In this document: in pieces, positions 9,016 to 18,288 of the stretch | How positions within the stretch are numbered: position 1 is the first letter of the stretch | Layout: every line of letters starts with the position of its first letter | Assembly: GCF_003113495.2 (NCBI RefSeq) | Contig: NZ_CP084506.1 | Span: forward strand, 1,054,001 to 1,118,000 | Length of the DNA stretch: 64,000 nucleotides | DNA from: Edwardsiella tarda ATCC 15947 = NBRC 105688 | GTDB taxonomy: Bacteria; Pseudomonadota; Gammaproteobacteria; Enterobacterales; Enterobacteriaceae | Reading direction: 5' to 3' | Position numbers and translations under genes: made by a program | Notes under the pieces: generated by a model | What the model saw: the letters and a program-made list of their open reading frames with translations, nothing else | Database searches by the model: none | What the model was told of the DNA's origin: nothing

Positions 9016-9402
9016 TTAGCGTGCTGGTGGTTCGGGAGGCGTCTGAATGGCCAGCCAGTATGCCAGCAAGGCTAAGATGTACAGCTTCTCCCCGCCCGTT
9101 AACGCGCGATCGGCCGGGATGTGGTGCCACTTCGCGAGGCAACCGCGGCAACAGGTGGCGGTGGCATGCTGGGCGATAAAGACCGGGTGTCCTCGCATCG
9201 GGGTTTGGCGGCCATCGTTGGGCGGTTGAGCCGGAGCGAGGCGTGCATCAATAAAGTCGTGAGCGTGGCGCAATACCTGAGCCATGCCTTGGCGCTCCAG
9301 GTAGCGCCACTCGGCGTTGCTGAGGCGAAAGCGGCGTCGGAACCTCGAGCGTTGTAGCCGTTGCCAGACGTCGGCGGAGAGGGGTAACACGCTAACCTCC
9401 AT
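9016..9402 (-). CDS. DUF4186 domain protein, function unknown
   Basis: A 128-residue cytoplasmic protein of the DUF4186 family, whose function is unknown. The family segment MRGHPVFIAQHATATCCRGC is at about residues 68-87, followed by LAKWHHIPADRALT. The CC-x2-C plus nearby histidines could bind a metal; that is inference. The C-terminal helix (KLYILALLAYWLAIQ) is hydrophobic. No signal peptide is seen. It is divergent from the scs operon and upstream of asr on the same strand, in a block absent from the E. coli fabB-pdxB interval. The start could also be a few codons different. Confidence 0.75.
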   Translation of the reverse strand: MEVSVLPLSADVWQRLQRSRFRRRFRLSNAEWRYLERQGMAQVLRHAHDFIDARLAPAQPPNDGRQTPMRGHPVFIAQHATATCCRGCLAKWHHIPADRALTGGEKLYILALLAYWLAIQTPPEPPAR

Positions 9403-9539
9403 GCCAGATAAGGAGCTATTACCATGCCCCTTTTACGCAGGGATGACAATCTGTGCGTTTGGCCGAGGCGTATTCAGACAGAGGATTGTGAATTACGCTC
9501 GCTCGGGTAAGATAACCTCAGTAAATCATGGGGGTGGCG

Positions 9540-9908
9540 ATGGTGCGACAGACAAGGATGGCGAAAGTGTTGTTGGCGCTTGCTTGCCTGGTGGTGCTGG
9601 TCTGCACCAGTCAGCGTATGGCGGGCGTACCTCAGCTTAGCGTGTCGCCGCCCTGGGCCGCCTCGTCGTTCTCTCTCTCGGACAGTCAAGAAGAGGGAAG
9701 CGCGCCGGCCGCCTGTTCGTTGGGGGTCAAGATGTTGCTGAGTGCGCCACCGCTAGCCGTCGAGCATCTGGCGCTCGCTTTGCTGACCTTCCTGCTCCTG
9801 CTTCTCTGCCCATTGCGTCGTCTTAGCGATCTCATCGGCCATCGGCCACCGGTCTGCTCACCGGCGCAACGGCGTCTCCATCTTAGGTTGTGTGTCTTCC
9901 GCGAATAA
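9540..9908 (+). CDS. scsA: suppressor of copper sensitivity protein ScsA
   Basis: First gene of an scsABCD-type operon that raises copper tolerance in Salmonella and relatives. It encodes about 122 residues: an N-terminal hydrophobic segment (KVLLALACLVVLVCTSQRMAG), a polar stretch with one cysteine (PAACSLGV), a second hydrophobic segment (LALALLTFLLLLLCPL) and a basic tail. The assignment rests on position directly before scsB plus a general resemblance to Salmonella ScsA, so it is moderate. The start may be ATG 9528 or ATG 9540; the latter has GGGGGTGG upstream. Its biochemical role is unknown. Confidence 0.6.
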   Translation: MVRQTRMAKVLLALACLVVLVCTSQRMAGVPQLSVSPPWAASSFSLSDSQEEGSAPAACSLGVKMLLSAPPLAVEHLALALLTFLLLLLCPLRRLSDLIGHRPPVCSPAQRRLHLRLCVFRE

Positions 9909-9959
9909 CGTCGGACGTGAGTACGCGTCCTCTCTTACGTTTATTGGCGGAGAATAATT

Positions 9960-11969
9960 ATGTCTTTGATTTTTCGGGTACTGGCCATCGGCCTGTGCCT
10001 CTGGCTGCCCCTGGGTTGGGCGGCGGATAGCGGCTGGCTACTGGGTGACAGTAGCGGCCAGGCTCGGGTACGCTTCAGCGCCGCCCGACAGGATACACAG
10101 CGGGTCGATCTGGTGGTGCAGGTGGCGCTGGCTGCAGGGTGGAAGACCTATTGGCGCGCGCCCGGTGAGGGAGGCGTCGCCCCCAGTATCGCGTGGCGTA
10201 CGCCGCCGGCATCGGTGAATTGGCGCTGGCCGGTGCCGCAGCGCTTTACGGTTGCGGGGCTGACGGCGCAGGGGTATACCCAGGATGTCAGCTTTCCTCT
10301 GCAGGTTGATACCTCGGCCCTGCGCTTACAAGGGGTATTGACTCTGCCGCTGTGCAGCAACGTATGCGTGCTGCATGATTACCCCTTCGATTTAGATCTC
10401 ACGGCCCCTCCGACGGCGGCGTTCCGCCATACCCTGGCGCAGGCGGAGGGGGCTTTACCGCTGAGCCACGGCATGGTGGCGCGGGTTAGCGCGGGTTATG
10501 ACGCCGGAAGCTTGACGCTACGCGTCGAGCGGCCCGGCGGCTGGCAACAGCCTGCGATCTTCCTGGCGGGCCCCGAGGGGGCGGAGTTCGCTGCCCCACG
10601 GCTGTGGCACCAGGCGGAGACGCTGTATGCTCGTGTCGCCGTCAGCGACGGCTGGCAAGGGGCCGCACCGGATCTGCGTGGCGTGCCGTTGGCGCTGGTG
10701 ATCAGCGACGCCGGTGTGGCGCGCGAGATCACAGTTACTCCGGAGGCGACGCCTGTCGCACCACCGGTGCCAAGCGGATCGAGTACGACGCTACTTAGTG
10801 CGCTGCTCCTGGCGCTGGCCGGTGGCCTGATCCTGAATCTGATGCCCTGCGTGTTGCCGGTCTTGGCGCTGAAGTTGGGGAGTGTGCTGCATGCCCCTAC
10901 GCGCGCGGTCGCGTCGTTACGTCGCCAGTTTCTGCTTTCGGCGGCGGGGATCATCGCCTCCTTCGGCCTACTGGCTGGCCTGATGAGCATCCTGCGCCTC
11001 ACTCAGCAGGCCGTCGGCTGGGGGATCCAGTTCCAGAGCCCGTGGTTTATCGCGCTGATGAGCGTGATCACCTTAGGGTTTGCCCTCAATCTGTTCGGCT
11101 TCTTCTCGGTGACGCTGTCCAGTCGGTTGATGACTCGATTGGCCAGCCCCTCACAGGGGCACTTTTGGCAGGGGATGTTCGCCACGCTGCTGGCGACGCC
11201 ATGCTCGGCGCCCTTTATGGGGACGGCCCTGGCCTTCGCCTTGGCGGCTCCGCTGGCGCAACTGTGGTTAGTGTTCTTGGCGCTGGGCGTGGGGATGAGC
11301 GCGCCCTGGCTGGCCATCGCCGCCTGGCCGCGCCTGGCGACCTGGCTGCCACGCCCTGGCCGCTGGATGCTGCATCTGCGGGCGATCCTGGGGGGGATGC
11401 TGCTGGCTTCCAGCCTATGGTTGCTGTCACTGCTGGCGGCCCATGTCGGCTGGCCGATCATCATGATGTCGATGGGCGTATTGGCGCTGTTGCTGTTAGC
11501 GGCGAGCTGGCGCCGTTACGGCATACGCGGAGTGGGATGGGCGCTGTTGGTGACGGCCTTGCTGTCCGTCGTCCCGGGGGTGATGTATGGGGGCGCGGCG
11601 CTGACACCGCTACGCGACCGCGTCGATTGGAGGCCGCTGAGCGAGCAGGCGTTGCAACAGGCGTTACAGCAGCACAAGCGTGTGGTTATCGACGTGACCG
11701 CCGACTGGTGTGTGACCTGCAAGGCTAACAAGGTGAATGTGTTACTGCGTGACGACGTGCAGCAGGCGCTGAGTGCCGAGGATGTGGTGGCGCTGCGCGG
11801 CGACTGGACGCTGCCCTCGCCGTCGCTGGAGGCCTTCTTGCGCCAGCGGGGCGCGGTGGCGGTGCCTTTCAATCAAATTTATGGCCCGACGCTCCCTCAG
11901 GGCGTGGTGTTGCCCTCACTGCTCGATCGCCAGCAACTGCTGGCCCAATTGGCGGCAGCCAAGGAGTAA
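9960..11969 (+). CDS. scsB: ScsB, DsbD-like transmembrane thiol-disulfide reductase
   Basis: Inner-membrane protein that carries electrons from cytoplasmic thioredoxin to periplasmic partners, chiefly ScsC. It has 669 residues in three parts. A signal peptide ends near GWAAD, followed by a periplasmic domain with a cysteine pair (LPLCSNVCVLHDYPF). A central membrane domain (about 275-545) has the redox cysteines in LMPCVLPVLALK and LATPCSAPFMG. A C-terminal thioredoxin-like domain has DVTADWCVTCKANK. This is the same layout as DsbD, with the larger ScsB-type N-terminal domain. The gap to scsC is three bases, so the genes are one operon. Confidence 0.92.
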   Translation: MSLIFRVLAIGLCLWLPLGWAADSGWLLGDSSGQARVRFSAARQDTQRVDLVVQVALAAGWKTYWRAPGEGGVAPSIAWRTPPASVNWRWPVPQRFTVAGLTAQGYTQDVSFPLQVDTSALRLQGVLTLPLCSNVCVLHDYPFDLDLTAPPTAAFRHTLAQAEGALPLSHGMVARVSAGYDAGSLTLRVERPGGWQQPAIFLAGPEGAEFAAPRLWHQAETLYARVAVSDGWQGAAPDLRGVPLALVISDAGVAREITVTPEATPVAPPVPSGSSTTLLSALLLALAGGLILNLMPCVLPVLALKLGSVLHAPTRAVASLRRQFLLSAAGIIASFGLLAGLMSILRLTQQAVGWGIQFQSPWFIALMSVITLGFALNLFGFFSVTLSSRLMTRLASPSQGHFWQGMFATLLATPCSAPFMGTALAFALAAPLAQLWLVFLALGVGMSAPWLAIAAWPRLATWLPRPGRWMLHLRAILGGMLLASSLWLLSLLAAHVGWPIIMMSMGVLALLLLAASWRRYGIRGVGWALLVTALLSVVPGVMYGGAALTPLRDRVDWRPLSEQALQQALQQHKRVVIDVTADWCVTCKANKVNVLLRDDVQQALSAEDVVALRGDWTLPSPSLEAFLRQRGAVAVPFNQIYGPTLPQGVVLPSLLDRQQLLAQLAAAKE

Positions 11970-11972
11970 GCG

Positions 11973-12572
11973 ATGAAGATCAGATTGCATTCTATGATGA
12001 CGATGATGCTGTTGCTATTAACGCTGGCAGCACCGGGGGCGATGGCGGCGGATGAGGCGGAGACGCTGCTATTCCATAACCCGGCTACGCCGCGCCTGGG
12101 TGCTAGCGATGCGGCGCTGACGGTGGTGGTGTTTACCGACTATAACTGCCCCTACTGCAAGCGCCTCGATCCGCTGTTGGAGCAGCTCGTCGAGCGTAAT
12201 CCGCAGGTCGCGGTCGCCTTTAAGCTGTTGCCCTTCAAGGGCGAGAGCTCCCACCAGGCGGCTCAGCTTGCGCTGACCCTGTGGCGTCAACAGCCCGAGC
12301 GTTTTCTGGCGTTACATCGGGCCTTGATGGCCAAACGCGGTTATCACTCGACGCGCTCGATACAGGCGGCGTTACAGCGCAGCGGCAACGCCGATCTCCA
12401 GGCGGATAGTCAAGGGACGATTCAGGAGTTGCGCGATTCGTTGCTGTTGGCACAGGTGTTGGGGGTGCAGGGGACGCCGACGTTGGTGATCGGTAACCAA
12501 TTGATCCCCGGGGCGATCGACTACGACCAGTTGACGCAGGCGGTCGAGACTGCGCTGGCGCAGCGGCCATGA
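11973..12572 (+). CDS. scsC: ScsC, periplasmic DsbA-like thiol oxidoreductase
   Basis: Periplasmic thioredoxin-fold protein that reduces or isomerises disulfides and binds copper in its Salmonella counterpart; it is kept reduced by ScsB. It has 199 residues with a signal peptide ending APGAMA-AD. The active site is FTDYNCPYCKRLDPLL (CPYC) and the cis-proline loop is VQGTPTLVIG near residue 168. Length and motifs fit the ScsC/DsbG-like branch. The stop overlaps the scsD start in ATGA (12569-12572), a sign of translational coupling. Confidence 0.92.
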   Translation: MKIRLHSMMTMMLLLLTLAAPGAMAADEAETLLFHNPATPRLGASDAALTVVVFTDYNCPYCKRLDPLLEQLVERNPQVAVAFKLLPFKGESSHQAAQLALTLWRQQPERFLALHRALMAKRGYHSTRSIQAALQRSGNADLQADSQGTIQELRDSLLLAQVLGVQGTPTLVIGNQLIPGAIDYDQLTQAVETALAQRP

Positions 12573-13072
12573 GGCGCTGGGGCCGCTGGGTGCGGCAGGC
12601 GTTAGTGATGTTGCTACTGTTGGCAGTGGTTGTCGGCGTGATGGACTTTCTGCGCCGTCCTCAGTTGCCGGCGACGCTACCCACACAGTTAACCGATCTG
12701 GCGGGACGCCCGGTAGCGCTGGCGGCGCTCAGCACCGAGCGTCCGCTGTTGATCTATGTCTGGGCCAGCTGGTGTGGGATCTGCCGGGTGACCAGCCCGA
12801 CGGTCGAGGCATTGGCGCGCAATGGCGAGAACGTGGTGACGCTGGCGCTGCGTTCGGGCGATGACGCCCGCCTGACGCAGTATCTGGCGCGCCGCGGGCT
12901 GCACTTCCCGGTGATCAACGATGCCGATAGCCGCTTGAGCGCGGCGTGGCGAGTCGGCGTCACGCCGACCTTCATCGTCCTGGTGCGCGGGCAGGTTGTC
13001 GCCAGTACCACGGGCTGGAGTAGCTACCCCGGCTTATGGTTACGCCTGCGTTGGGCGCAGTGGTTCGCCTAG
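12569..13072 (+). CDS. scsD: ScsD, membrane-anchored thioredoxin-like protein
   Basis: TlpA-like thioredoxin anchored in the inner membrane and facing the periplasm; last gene of the scs operon. It has 167 residues with one N-terminal membrane anchor (ALVMLLLLAVVVGVMDFL). The active site is VWASWCGICRVTSPT (CGIC) and the cis-proline loop is VGVTPTFIVLVRG. Its partner is presumed to be ScsB, by analogy with CcmG and DsbD. The ATGA overlap with scsC shows tight coupling. A 10-bp GC-rich inverted repeat follows at 13080-13109. Confidence 0.9.
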   Translation: MRRWGRWVRQALVMLLLLAVVVGVMDFLRRPQLPATLPTQLTDLAGRPVALAALSTERPLLIYVWASWCGICRVTSPTVEALARNGENVVTLALRSGDDARLTQYLARRGLHFPVINDADSRLSAAWRVGVTPTFIVLVRGQVVASTTGWSSYPGLWLRLRWAQWFA

Positions 13073-13079
13073 TCCGTGT

Positions 13080-13109
13080 TGGCCCGGCGTCGAGCAGGGC
13101 GTCGGGCCA
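13080..13109 (+). terminator. possible stem-loop after scsD
   Basis: TGGCCCGGCG (13080-13089) pairs with CGTCGGGCCA (13100-13109) with one G-U pair. There is no T-tract, so the termination role is uncertain. Confidence 0.4.
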
Positions 13110-13210
13110 CTGTCCCCACGATGTGTGACCGGCTGTGGTTAGGCCTGCGGTTGATTTAGTGGCAGAATTAGCACAGCTCAATCCAAGCTGCATAGCGGGT
13201 AGGAGAAACG

Positions 13211-14338
13211 ATGAAGATTGTAGTCGATGAGAATATGCCGTATGCCGAGGCGTTGTTTGGCCGCCTCGGCCAGGTACATGCGGTGCGGGGCCGTCCGTTG
13301 CCCGCCGATGCGTTACGCGGGGCCGATGCGTTGATGGTGCGCTCGGTGACCTCGGTCAATCAGGCGTTGTTGGCCGATCAGGCGGTGCGTTTTGTGGGCA
13401 CGGCTACCGCCGGTACCGATCATGTGGACACCGACTGGTTGGCGCAGGCGGGTATCGGCTTCTCCGCCGCCCCCGGCTGCAATGCCATCGCCGTGGTGGA
13501 GTATGTTTTTTCGGCCTTGATGATGTTGGCGGAGCGCGATGGCTTCGCGCTGCGCGATAAGACGGTAGGGATTGTTGGGGTGGGCAATGTGGGCAGCCGC
13601 TTGCAACACCGTTTGGCGGCGTTGGGCATCCGGACCCTGCTGTGCGATCCTCCGCGTGCCGATCGGGGCGATAACGAGATCTTCCATAGTCTGGCGGATC
13701 TGCAACGCGAGGCGGACATCATCACCTTCCATACTCCGCTGAATAAGTCCGGCCCCTACCGTACCTGGCATCTGGTGGACGAGGCGTTCCTTGCGGCGTT
13801 GCCGCCGGGGCCTATCCTGATCAATGCGGCGCGTGGCGCCATCGTCGACAATGCGGCGCTGTTGTGCGCCTTGCAGGCGGGGCAGGATCTCCGCGTGGTG
13901 TTGGACGTGTGGGAGCCGGAGCCGATGCTGTCGCTGCCGCTATTGGCGCATGTCGATATCGCCACCCCGCATATCGCCGGCTATAGCCTGGAAGGCAAGG
14001 CGCGTGGTACCACTCAGGTGTTCGAGGCCTTTAGTGCCTTCCTCGGGCGGCCGGAGCGGGTCGCCTTGGCCGAGTTGTTGCCGCCGCCGCCGGTGGCGGA
14101 GGTGCGTATTCAGGGCGCGCTCGATCAGGCGATGCTCAAACGTCTGATGCATCTGGTGTATGATGTGCGCCGTGACGATGCGCCGTTGCGCCGCGTCGCC
14201 GGGCAGGAGGGGGCGTTCGATCGTCTGCGTAAACACTATCCGGCGCGGCGGGAGTGGTCGTCGCTCCTGGTGATATGCGACGATAGCGCCACGGCTGAGC
14301 TGTTGACGGCGTTGGGATTTAGCGCGCGCGTCGCCTGA
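13211..14338 (+). CDS. pdxB: erythronate-4-phosphate dehydrogenase PdxB
   Basis: Second step of the DXP-dependent pyridoxal 5'-phosphate pathway; oxidises 4-phosphoerythronate. It has 375 residues (E. coli 378). The D-2-hydroxyacid dehydrogenase NAD-binding motif is [13 protein letters not shown] near residue 121. The conserved [19 protein letters not shown] and [11 protein letters not shown] segments carry the catalytic Arg, Glu and His of the family. The C-terminal dimerisation domain specific to PdxB follows. TAGGAGAAACG precedes the ATG. In E. coli pdxB starts an operon with usg, truA and dedA; the same order occurs here, but a terminator lies after pdxB. Confidence 0.97.
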   Translation: MKIVVDENMPYAEALFGRLGQVHAVRGRPLPADALRGADALMVRSVTSVNQALLADQAVRFVGTATAGTDHVDTDWLAQAGIGFSAAPGCNAIAVVEYVFSALMMLAERDGFALRDKTVGIVGVGNVGSRLQHRLAALGIRTLLCDPPRADRGDNEIFHSLADLQREADIITFHTPLNKSGPYRTWHLVDEAFLAALPPGPILINAARGAIVDNAALLCALQAGQDLRVVLDVWEPEPMLSLPLLAHVDIATPHIAGYSLEGKARGTTQVFEAFSAFLGRPERVALAELLPPPPVAEVRIQGALDQAMLKRLMHLVYDVRRDDAPLRRVAGQEGAFDRLRKHYPARREWSSLLVICDDSATAELLTALGFSARVA

Positions 14339-14362
14339 ACGGCGTGCGGACAGTGACATTTT

Positions 14363-14398
14363 ATCGCCAGTGCGTCGAGATACGCACTGGCGATTTTT
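14363..14398 (+). terminator. rho-independent terminator after pdxB
   Basis: A perfect 13-bp stem (ATCGCCAGTGCGT, 14363-14375, with 14382-14394) is followed by a short T-run to 14398. It lies between pdxB and usg and should reduce read-through into usg. Confidence 0.85.
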
Positions 14399-14452
14399 GA
14401 TGGTTATGGAGAGGACGGCGTGGTTCGCGTTAGCCGTCCGAGGAGAGTGAAA

Positions 14453-15463
14453 ATGAGCGAAGGCTGGAATATTGCCGTATTGGGCGCGACGGGCGCCGTT
14501 GGGGAAGCGTTACTGGAGCAGCTCCAGGCGCGTGAGTTCCCGTTGGGAGAACTGTATCTGCTGGCCAGTGAGCGCAGTGCCGGAGAGAGCATTCGCGTCG
14601 ATGGTCGCCAGATCCTGGTGCAGGATGCCGCCGGTTTCGATTGGGCGCAGGCCCAGTTGGCGTTCTTTGTCGCCGGGCGCGAGGCCTCACTGCGCTATGC
14701 CGAGGAGGCGGGTAACGCCGGGTGTCTGGTGATCGATAGCAGCGATGCCTTTGCCCTGGAGGCCGATGTGCCGCTGGTGGTGCCGGGAGTGAACCCGCAT
14801 GCGCTGGCCGAGTACCGTAACCGCAATATCGTGGCGGTGGCCGACAGTCTGACCAGCCAACTGTTGACGGCGATCCACCCGCTGAGCGCGGAGAATGGCC
14901 TGGCACGCATTGGCGTGACCTGCCTGCTTTCGGCTTCTGCATACGGCAAGGCGGCGGTGGATGAGCTGGCCGGGCAGAGTGCCCGCCTGCTGAACGGTAT
15001 GCCGTTCGAGCCGGGCCTGTTCCAGAAGCAATTGGCGTTTAACCTGCTGCCGCTACTGGCGGATGAGCAGGGCAGTGTCTGTGAAGAGCGCCGCCTGGTG
15101 GATCAGGTACGCAAGGTGTTGCAGGAACCGGGGCTGCCGCTGACGGTGAGCTGTATTCAGTCTCCGGTCTTTTACGGCCATGCGCAGTGCGTGCAGTTGG
15201 AGACCCTGCGTCCGCTCAGCGCCGAGGAGGCGCGCGAGTTGTTGGCACAGACCGGCGACATCCGCCTGAGCGAAGAGGACGATTACCCGACACAGGTGGG
15301 AGATGCCTCGGGTAACCCACATCTGAGCATCGGCTGCGTGCGTAACGACTATGGCTTGCCGGAGGCGGTACAGTTCTGGTCGGTGGCGGACAATGTTCGT
15401 TTCGGCGGCGCCCTGATGGCCTTGGAGATCGCCGAGCGTCTGATGCAGGAGTACCTGTACTGA
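14453..15463 (+). CDS. usg: USG-1 protein, aspartate-semialdehyde dehydrogenase homologue
   Basis: A 336-residue homologue of aspartate-semialdehyde dehydrogenase of unknown function. It keeps the N-terminal NADP motif [19 protein letters not shown]. Where true dehydrogenases have the catalytic Asn-Cys motif it has ADSLTSQLL, so the nucleophile cysteine is missing and the classical activity is unlikely. This is a feature of the whole Usg family, not damage. The start at 14453 is chosen over the in-frame GTG/ATG upstream because GAGGAGAGTGAAA precedes it and the product matches E. coli Usg from residue 1. The stop overlaps the truA start by one base. Confidence 0.94.
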   Translation: MSEGWNIAVLGATGAVGEALLEQLQAREFPLGELYLLASERSAGESIRVDGRQILVQDAAGFDWAQAQLAFFVAGREASLRYAEEAGNAGCLVIDSSDAFALEADVPLVVPGVNPHALAEYRNRNIVAVADSLTSQLLTAIHPLSAENGLARIGVTCLLSASAYGKAAVDELAGQSARLLNGMPFEPGLFQKQLAFNLLPLLADEQGSVCEERRLVDQVRKVLQEPGLPLTVSCIQSPVFYGHAQCVQLETLRPLSAEEARELLAQTGDIRLSEEDDYPTQVGDASGNPHLSIGCVRNDYGLPEAVQFWSVADNVRFGGALMALEIAERLMQEYLY

Positions 15464-16290
15464 TGACGCAGCCATCGTTGGCCGGGCAGGAGGAACGTCC
15501 GGTATATCACATTGCGCTGGGCATTGAGTACGATGGCAGCCGCTATGCCGGCTGGCAGCGTCAGCAGGAAGTGGACAGCGTGCAGGCGCGTCTGGAGGCG
15601 GCGCTGTCGCGCGTCGCCAGCGAGCCGGTGACGGTGTTCTGTGCCGGGCGTACCGATGCTGGGGTACACGCCACCGGGCAGGTGGTACACTTCACCACCC
15701 ACGCCAGCCGCCAAGAGGGGGCGTGGACCATGGGGGTCAATGCCCATCTGCCGAAGGACATCGCGGTGCGCTGGGTCAAGGCGGTCAGCGCCGATTTTCA
15801 CGCGCGTTTTAGTGCGACGGCACGGCGTTACCGTTATGTCATCTATAATCATCGCTACCGTCCAGCGGTGTTGCAGAGCGGCGTGACGCACTTCTACCAT
15901 CCGCTGGATGCCGAACGGATGGCGCGCGCTGGCCAGGCATTGCTGGGAGAGAACGACTTTAGTTCGTTTCGCGCCGCCCAGTGCCAGTCGCGTACCCCGT
16001 GGCGTAACGTTTCCCACTTATGGGTCAACCGTTATGGGCCATATGTGGTGGTCGATATTAAGGCTAACGCCTTTGTCCATCACATGGTGCGTAATATCGT
16101 CGGCAGCTTGCTGGAGGTGGGATGCGGTAATCAACCGGAGGGCTGGATCGCCGAGTTGCTGGCCGCCCGAGATCGCACTCTGGCAGCGGCGACCGCCAAG
16201 GCCGCCGGCCTGTATTTAGTCGCCGTGGATTACCCGGCGCACTTTGCCCTACCACAGCCGCCGATGGGGCCGCTGTTTTTACCCGATTGA
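15463..16290 (+). CDS. truA: tRNA pseudouridine(38-40) synthase TruA
   Basis: Converts uridines 38, 39 and 40 in the anticodon arm of many tRNAs to pseudouridine; cytoplasmic. It has 275 residues, near the E. coli length of 270. The catalytic aspartate is Asp65 in [18 protein letters not shown]. The family segments [16 protein letters not shown] (N-terminus) and [11 protein letters not shown] (C-terminus) are present. It overlaps usg in TGATG, consistent with coupled translation within the usg-truA-dedA cluster. Confidence 0.96.
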   Translation: MTQPSLAGQEERPVYHIALGIEYDGSRYAGWQRQQEVDSVQARLEAALSRVASEPVTVFCAGRTDAGVHATGQVVHFTTHASRQEGAWTMGVNAHLPKDIAVRWVKAVSADFHARFSATARRYRYVIYNHRYRPAVLQSGVTHFYHPLDAERMARAGQALLGENDFSSFRAAQCQSRTPWRNVSHLWVNRYGPYVVVDIKANAFVHHMVRNIVGSLLEVGCGNQPEGWIAELLAARDRTLAAATAKAAGLYLVAVDYPAHFALPQPPMGPLFLPD

Positions 16291-16304
16291 TAACCGGAGC
16301 CGTG

Positions 16305-16970
16305 ATGGAATACTTACAGTGGATTGTTGATTTTATTCTGCATATTGATGTGCACTTGGCGCAATTGGTGGCCCAGTATGGTGTCTGGATCTACGGCATA
16401 CTGTTCTTGATCTTGTTCTGTGAAACCGGTTTGGTGGTGACACCGTTCCTCCCGGGAGATTCGTTACTGTTCGTCGCCGGGGCATTAGCGTCGTTACCGA
16501 GTAACGATATGAACGTGCATCTGATGGTGGCGTTGATGGTCACGGCGGCGATCCTCGGCGATGCGCTGAACTATACGATCGGTCGCCTGTTTGGTGAGCG
16601 TTTGTTTAGCAATCCCGACTCGCGCATCTTCCGCCGCAGCTACCTGGATAAGACCCATGCGTTCTATGAGCGTCACGGCGGAAAAACGATTATCTTGGCG
16701 CGTTTTGTGCCCATCGTGCGCACTTTTGCGCCCTTCGTCGCCGGTATGGGGCATATGACCTATCGTCATTTCGCCGCCTATAACGTGATCGGGGCGCTGC
16801 TGTGGGTGCTTTCTTTCACCTACGCCGGTTATCTGTTCGGCAACGTACCCGTGGTACAGGAGAACTTGAAGCTGCTGATCGTGGCGATCATCGTGGTTTC
16901 GATTCTGCCGGGCGTGATCGAGATCTGGCGCCACAAGCGTCAGGCGCGGCGCGCAGCGCTGCGTAAGTAG
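16305..16970 (+). CDS. dedA: DedA family inner-membrane protein
   Basis: Inner-membrane protein of the DedA superfamily, proposed to act as a proton-coupled lipid flippase or scramblase; redundant with other DedA members in E. coli. It has 221 residues. Family motifs are [17 protein letters not shown] near residue 39, GRLFGERLF, and the [18 protein letters not shown] segment with its essential arginine and proline residues. Four to five hydrophobic segments are visible. The start at 16305, after CCGGAGCCG, matches E. coli DedA; the in-frame ATG at 16287 overlaps truA and is less likely. Confidence 0.95.
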   Translation: MEYLQWIVDFILHIDVHLAQLVAQYGVWIYGILFLILFCETGLVVTPFLPGDSLLFVAGALASLPSNDMNVHLMVALMVTAAILGDALNYTIGRLFGERLFSNPDSRIFRRSYLDKTHAFYERHGGKTIILARFVPIVRTFAPFVAGMGHMTYRHFAAYNVIGALLWVLSFTYAGYLFGNVPVVQENLKLLIVAIIVVSILPGVIEIWRHKRQARRAALRK

Positions 16971-17026
16971 GTCACAGAATCGCCACCCCTCGCTCACGCT
17001 GAGTGGGTAAAAAATGTAAACTCTGC

Positions 17027-17064
17027 ACGGTTCGACCAGTTTTTTATCTACACGGTCGAACCGT
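17027..17064. repeat. 11-bp perfect inverted repeat upstream of accD
   Basis: ACGGTTCGACC (17027-17037) pairs perfectly with GGTCGAACCGT (17054-17064) across 16 AT-rich bases. It lies in the 273-base dedA-accD gap, about 180 bases before accD. It could be an operator, a leader hairpin or the dedA terminator; no good T-tract follows on the + strand. Confidence 0.6.
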
Positions 17065-17243
17065 TGTGGTTTAATGAACGGCATTTATGGTCTGTTACCT
17101 GCCGGTAAAAAATGGCCACTCTCCGGCGATTAAAGGAGACACGGGCTAAAACCAGGCTCAGCGTTAGCTGGGTCTTTGCATTTTGTTCCCCCGGCAGGGG
17201 CAGAGGACTGGCATTCCGCCAGGTTCAAACAGAAAGGTCATCG

Positions 17244-18152
17244 ATGAGCTGGATTGAACGCATTCTTAATAAGAGCAATATCTCTCAAACCCGCAAGGCA
17301 AGCATTCCGGAAGGGGTATGGACCAAGTGCGATAGCTGTGGTCAGGTCCTCTACCGTGCCGAGCTGGAGCGCAATTTAGAAGTCTGCCCGAAGTGCGACC
17401 ATCACATGCGCATGACGGCGCGTATGCGTCTGAATACGCTGCTGGACGAGGGTAGCCATGTCGAATTGGGCAGCGAGCTGGAGCCGAAGGATGTCCTGAA
17501 GTTTAAGGACTCCAAAAAGTATAAGGATCGTCTCGCCGCCGCTCAGAAAGAGACCGACGAAAAAGATGCGCTGGTGGTGATGAAAGGGACCCTGCATGGT
17601 ATCCCCGTGGTTGCCGCCTCCTTCGAGTTCGCCTTTATGGGGGGCTCGATGGCATCGGTGGTGGGCTCCCGCTTCGTGCGCGCCGTCGAGCAGGCGCTGG
17701 AAGATAACTGCGCCCTGATCTGCTTCTCCGCCAGCGGCGGTGCCCGTATGCAGGAGGCGCTGATGTCGTTGATGCAGATGGCGAAGACCAGTGCGGCGTT
17801 GGCGAAAATGCGCGAGCGTGGCCTGCCCTATATCTCCGTCTTGACCGATCCGACGATGGGTGGGGTTTCCGCCAGCCTGGCGATGCTGGGCGATATCAAC
17901 ATCGGCGAGCCGAAGGCCTTGATCGGCTTTGCCGGTCCGCGCGTCATCGAGCAGACGGTGCGTGAAAAGCTACCGGCAGGATTCCAGCGCAGTGAGTTTC
18001 TGCTGGAGAAAGGCGCTATCGATATGATCGTGCGCCGCCCGGCGATGCGCGACAAGCTGGCCAGCCTGGTGGCCAAGATGACCGGACGCCCGACACCGTT
18101 GGAAGAGGCGGCACCGGTCGTGGCAGCGGCGGAAGAGGGCGCACAGGCATAA
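17244..18152 (+). CDS. accD: acetyl-CoA carboxylase carboxyltransferase subunit beta
   Basis: Zinc-containing beta subunit of the carboxyltransferase that, with AccA, moves CO2 from carboxybiotin to acetyl-CoA to make malonyl-CoA. It has 302 residues (E. coli 304). The zinc ribbon cysteines are Cys29, Cys32, Cys48 and Cys51. The crotonase-fold core shows [19 protein letters not shown] and [20 protein letters not shown]. The start at 17244 (MSWIERIL) matches E. coli; the open frame extends upstream to 17112 but that part is unlike AccD. A ribosome-binding site AGAAAGGTC precedes. In E. coli AccD also binds its own mRNA. Confidence 0.97.
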   Translation: MSWIERILNKSNISQTRKASIPEGVWTKCDSCGQVLYRAELERNLEVCPKCDHHMRMTARMRLNTLLDEGSHVELGSELEPKDVLKFKDSKKYKDRLAAAQKETDEKDALVVMKGTLHGIPVVAASFEFAFMGGSMASVVGSRFVRAVEQALEDNCALICFSASGGARMQEALMSLMQMAKTSAALAKMRERGLPYISVLTDPTMGGVSASLAMLGDINIGEPKALIGFAGPRVIEQTVREKLPAGFQRSEFLLEKGAIDMIVRRPAMRDKLASLVAKMTGRPTPLEEAAPVVAAAEEGAQA

Positions 18153-18170
18153 TCCCCCTGGCGTGCTTCC

Positions 18171-18249
18171 CCCGGCTTAGCGCCGGGCGCGGCGCAGGAT
18201 TATCGCCTGCGCCGCACATCTTAGGGAACCGGCCCGTTCCGGGGCCGGT
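18171..18249. repeat. three consecutive GC-rich stem-loops between accD and folC
   Basis: Stem 1 is CCCGGC/GCCGGG (18171-18187), stem 2 is a perfect 10-bp GCGGCGCAGG/CCTGCGCCGC (18189-18215), and stem 3 is ACCGGCCC/GGGCCGGT (18228-18249). None has a T-tract. The set fills most of the 136-base gap and may stabilise or attenuate the mRNA; that role is inference. Confidence 0.75.
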
Positions 18250-18288
18250 CACCCTCCGCAACGGCTAAATTACGGGACGTAAAACAGC

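Noticed and set aside
9500..9540. A possible CpxR box (GTAAG...GTAAA) before scsA.
   Set aside because: The spacing between half-sites is 14 bases rather than the 10 expected for GTAAA-N5-GTAAA, and one half-site is mismatched.
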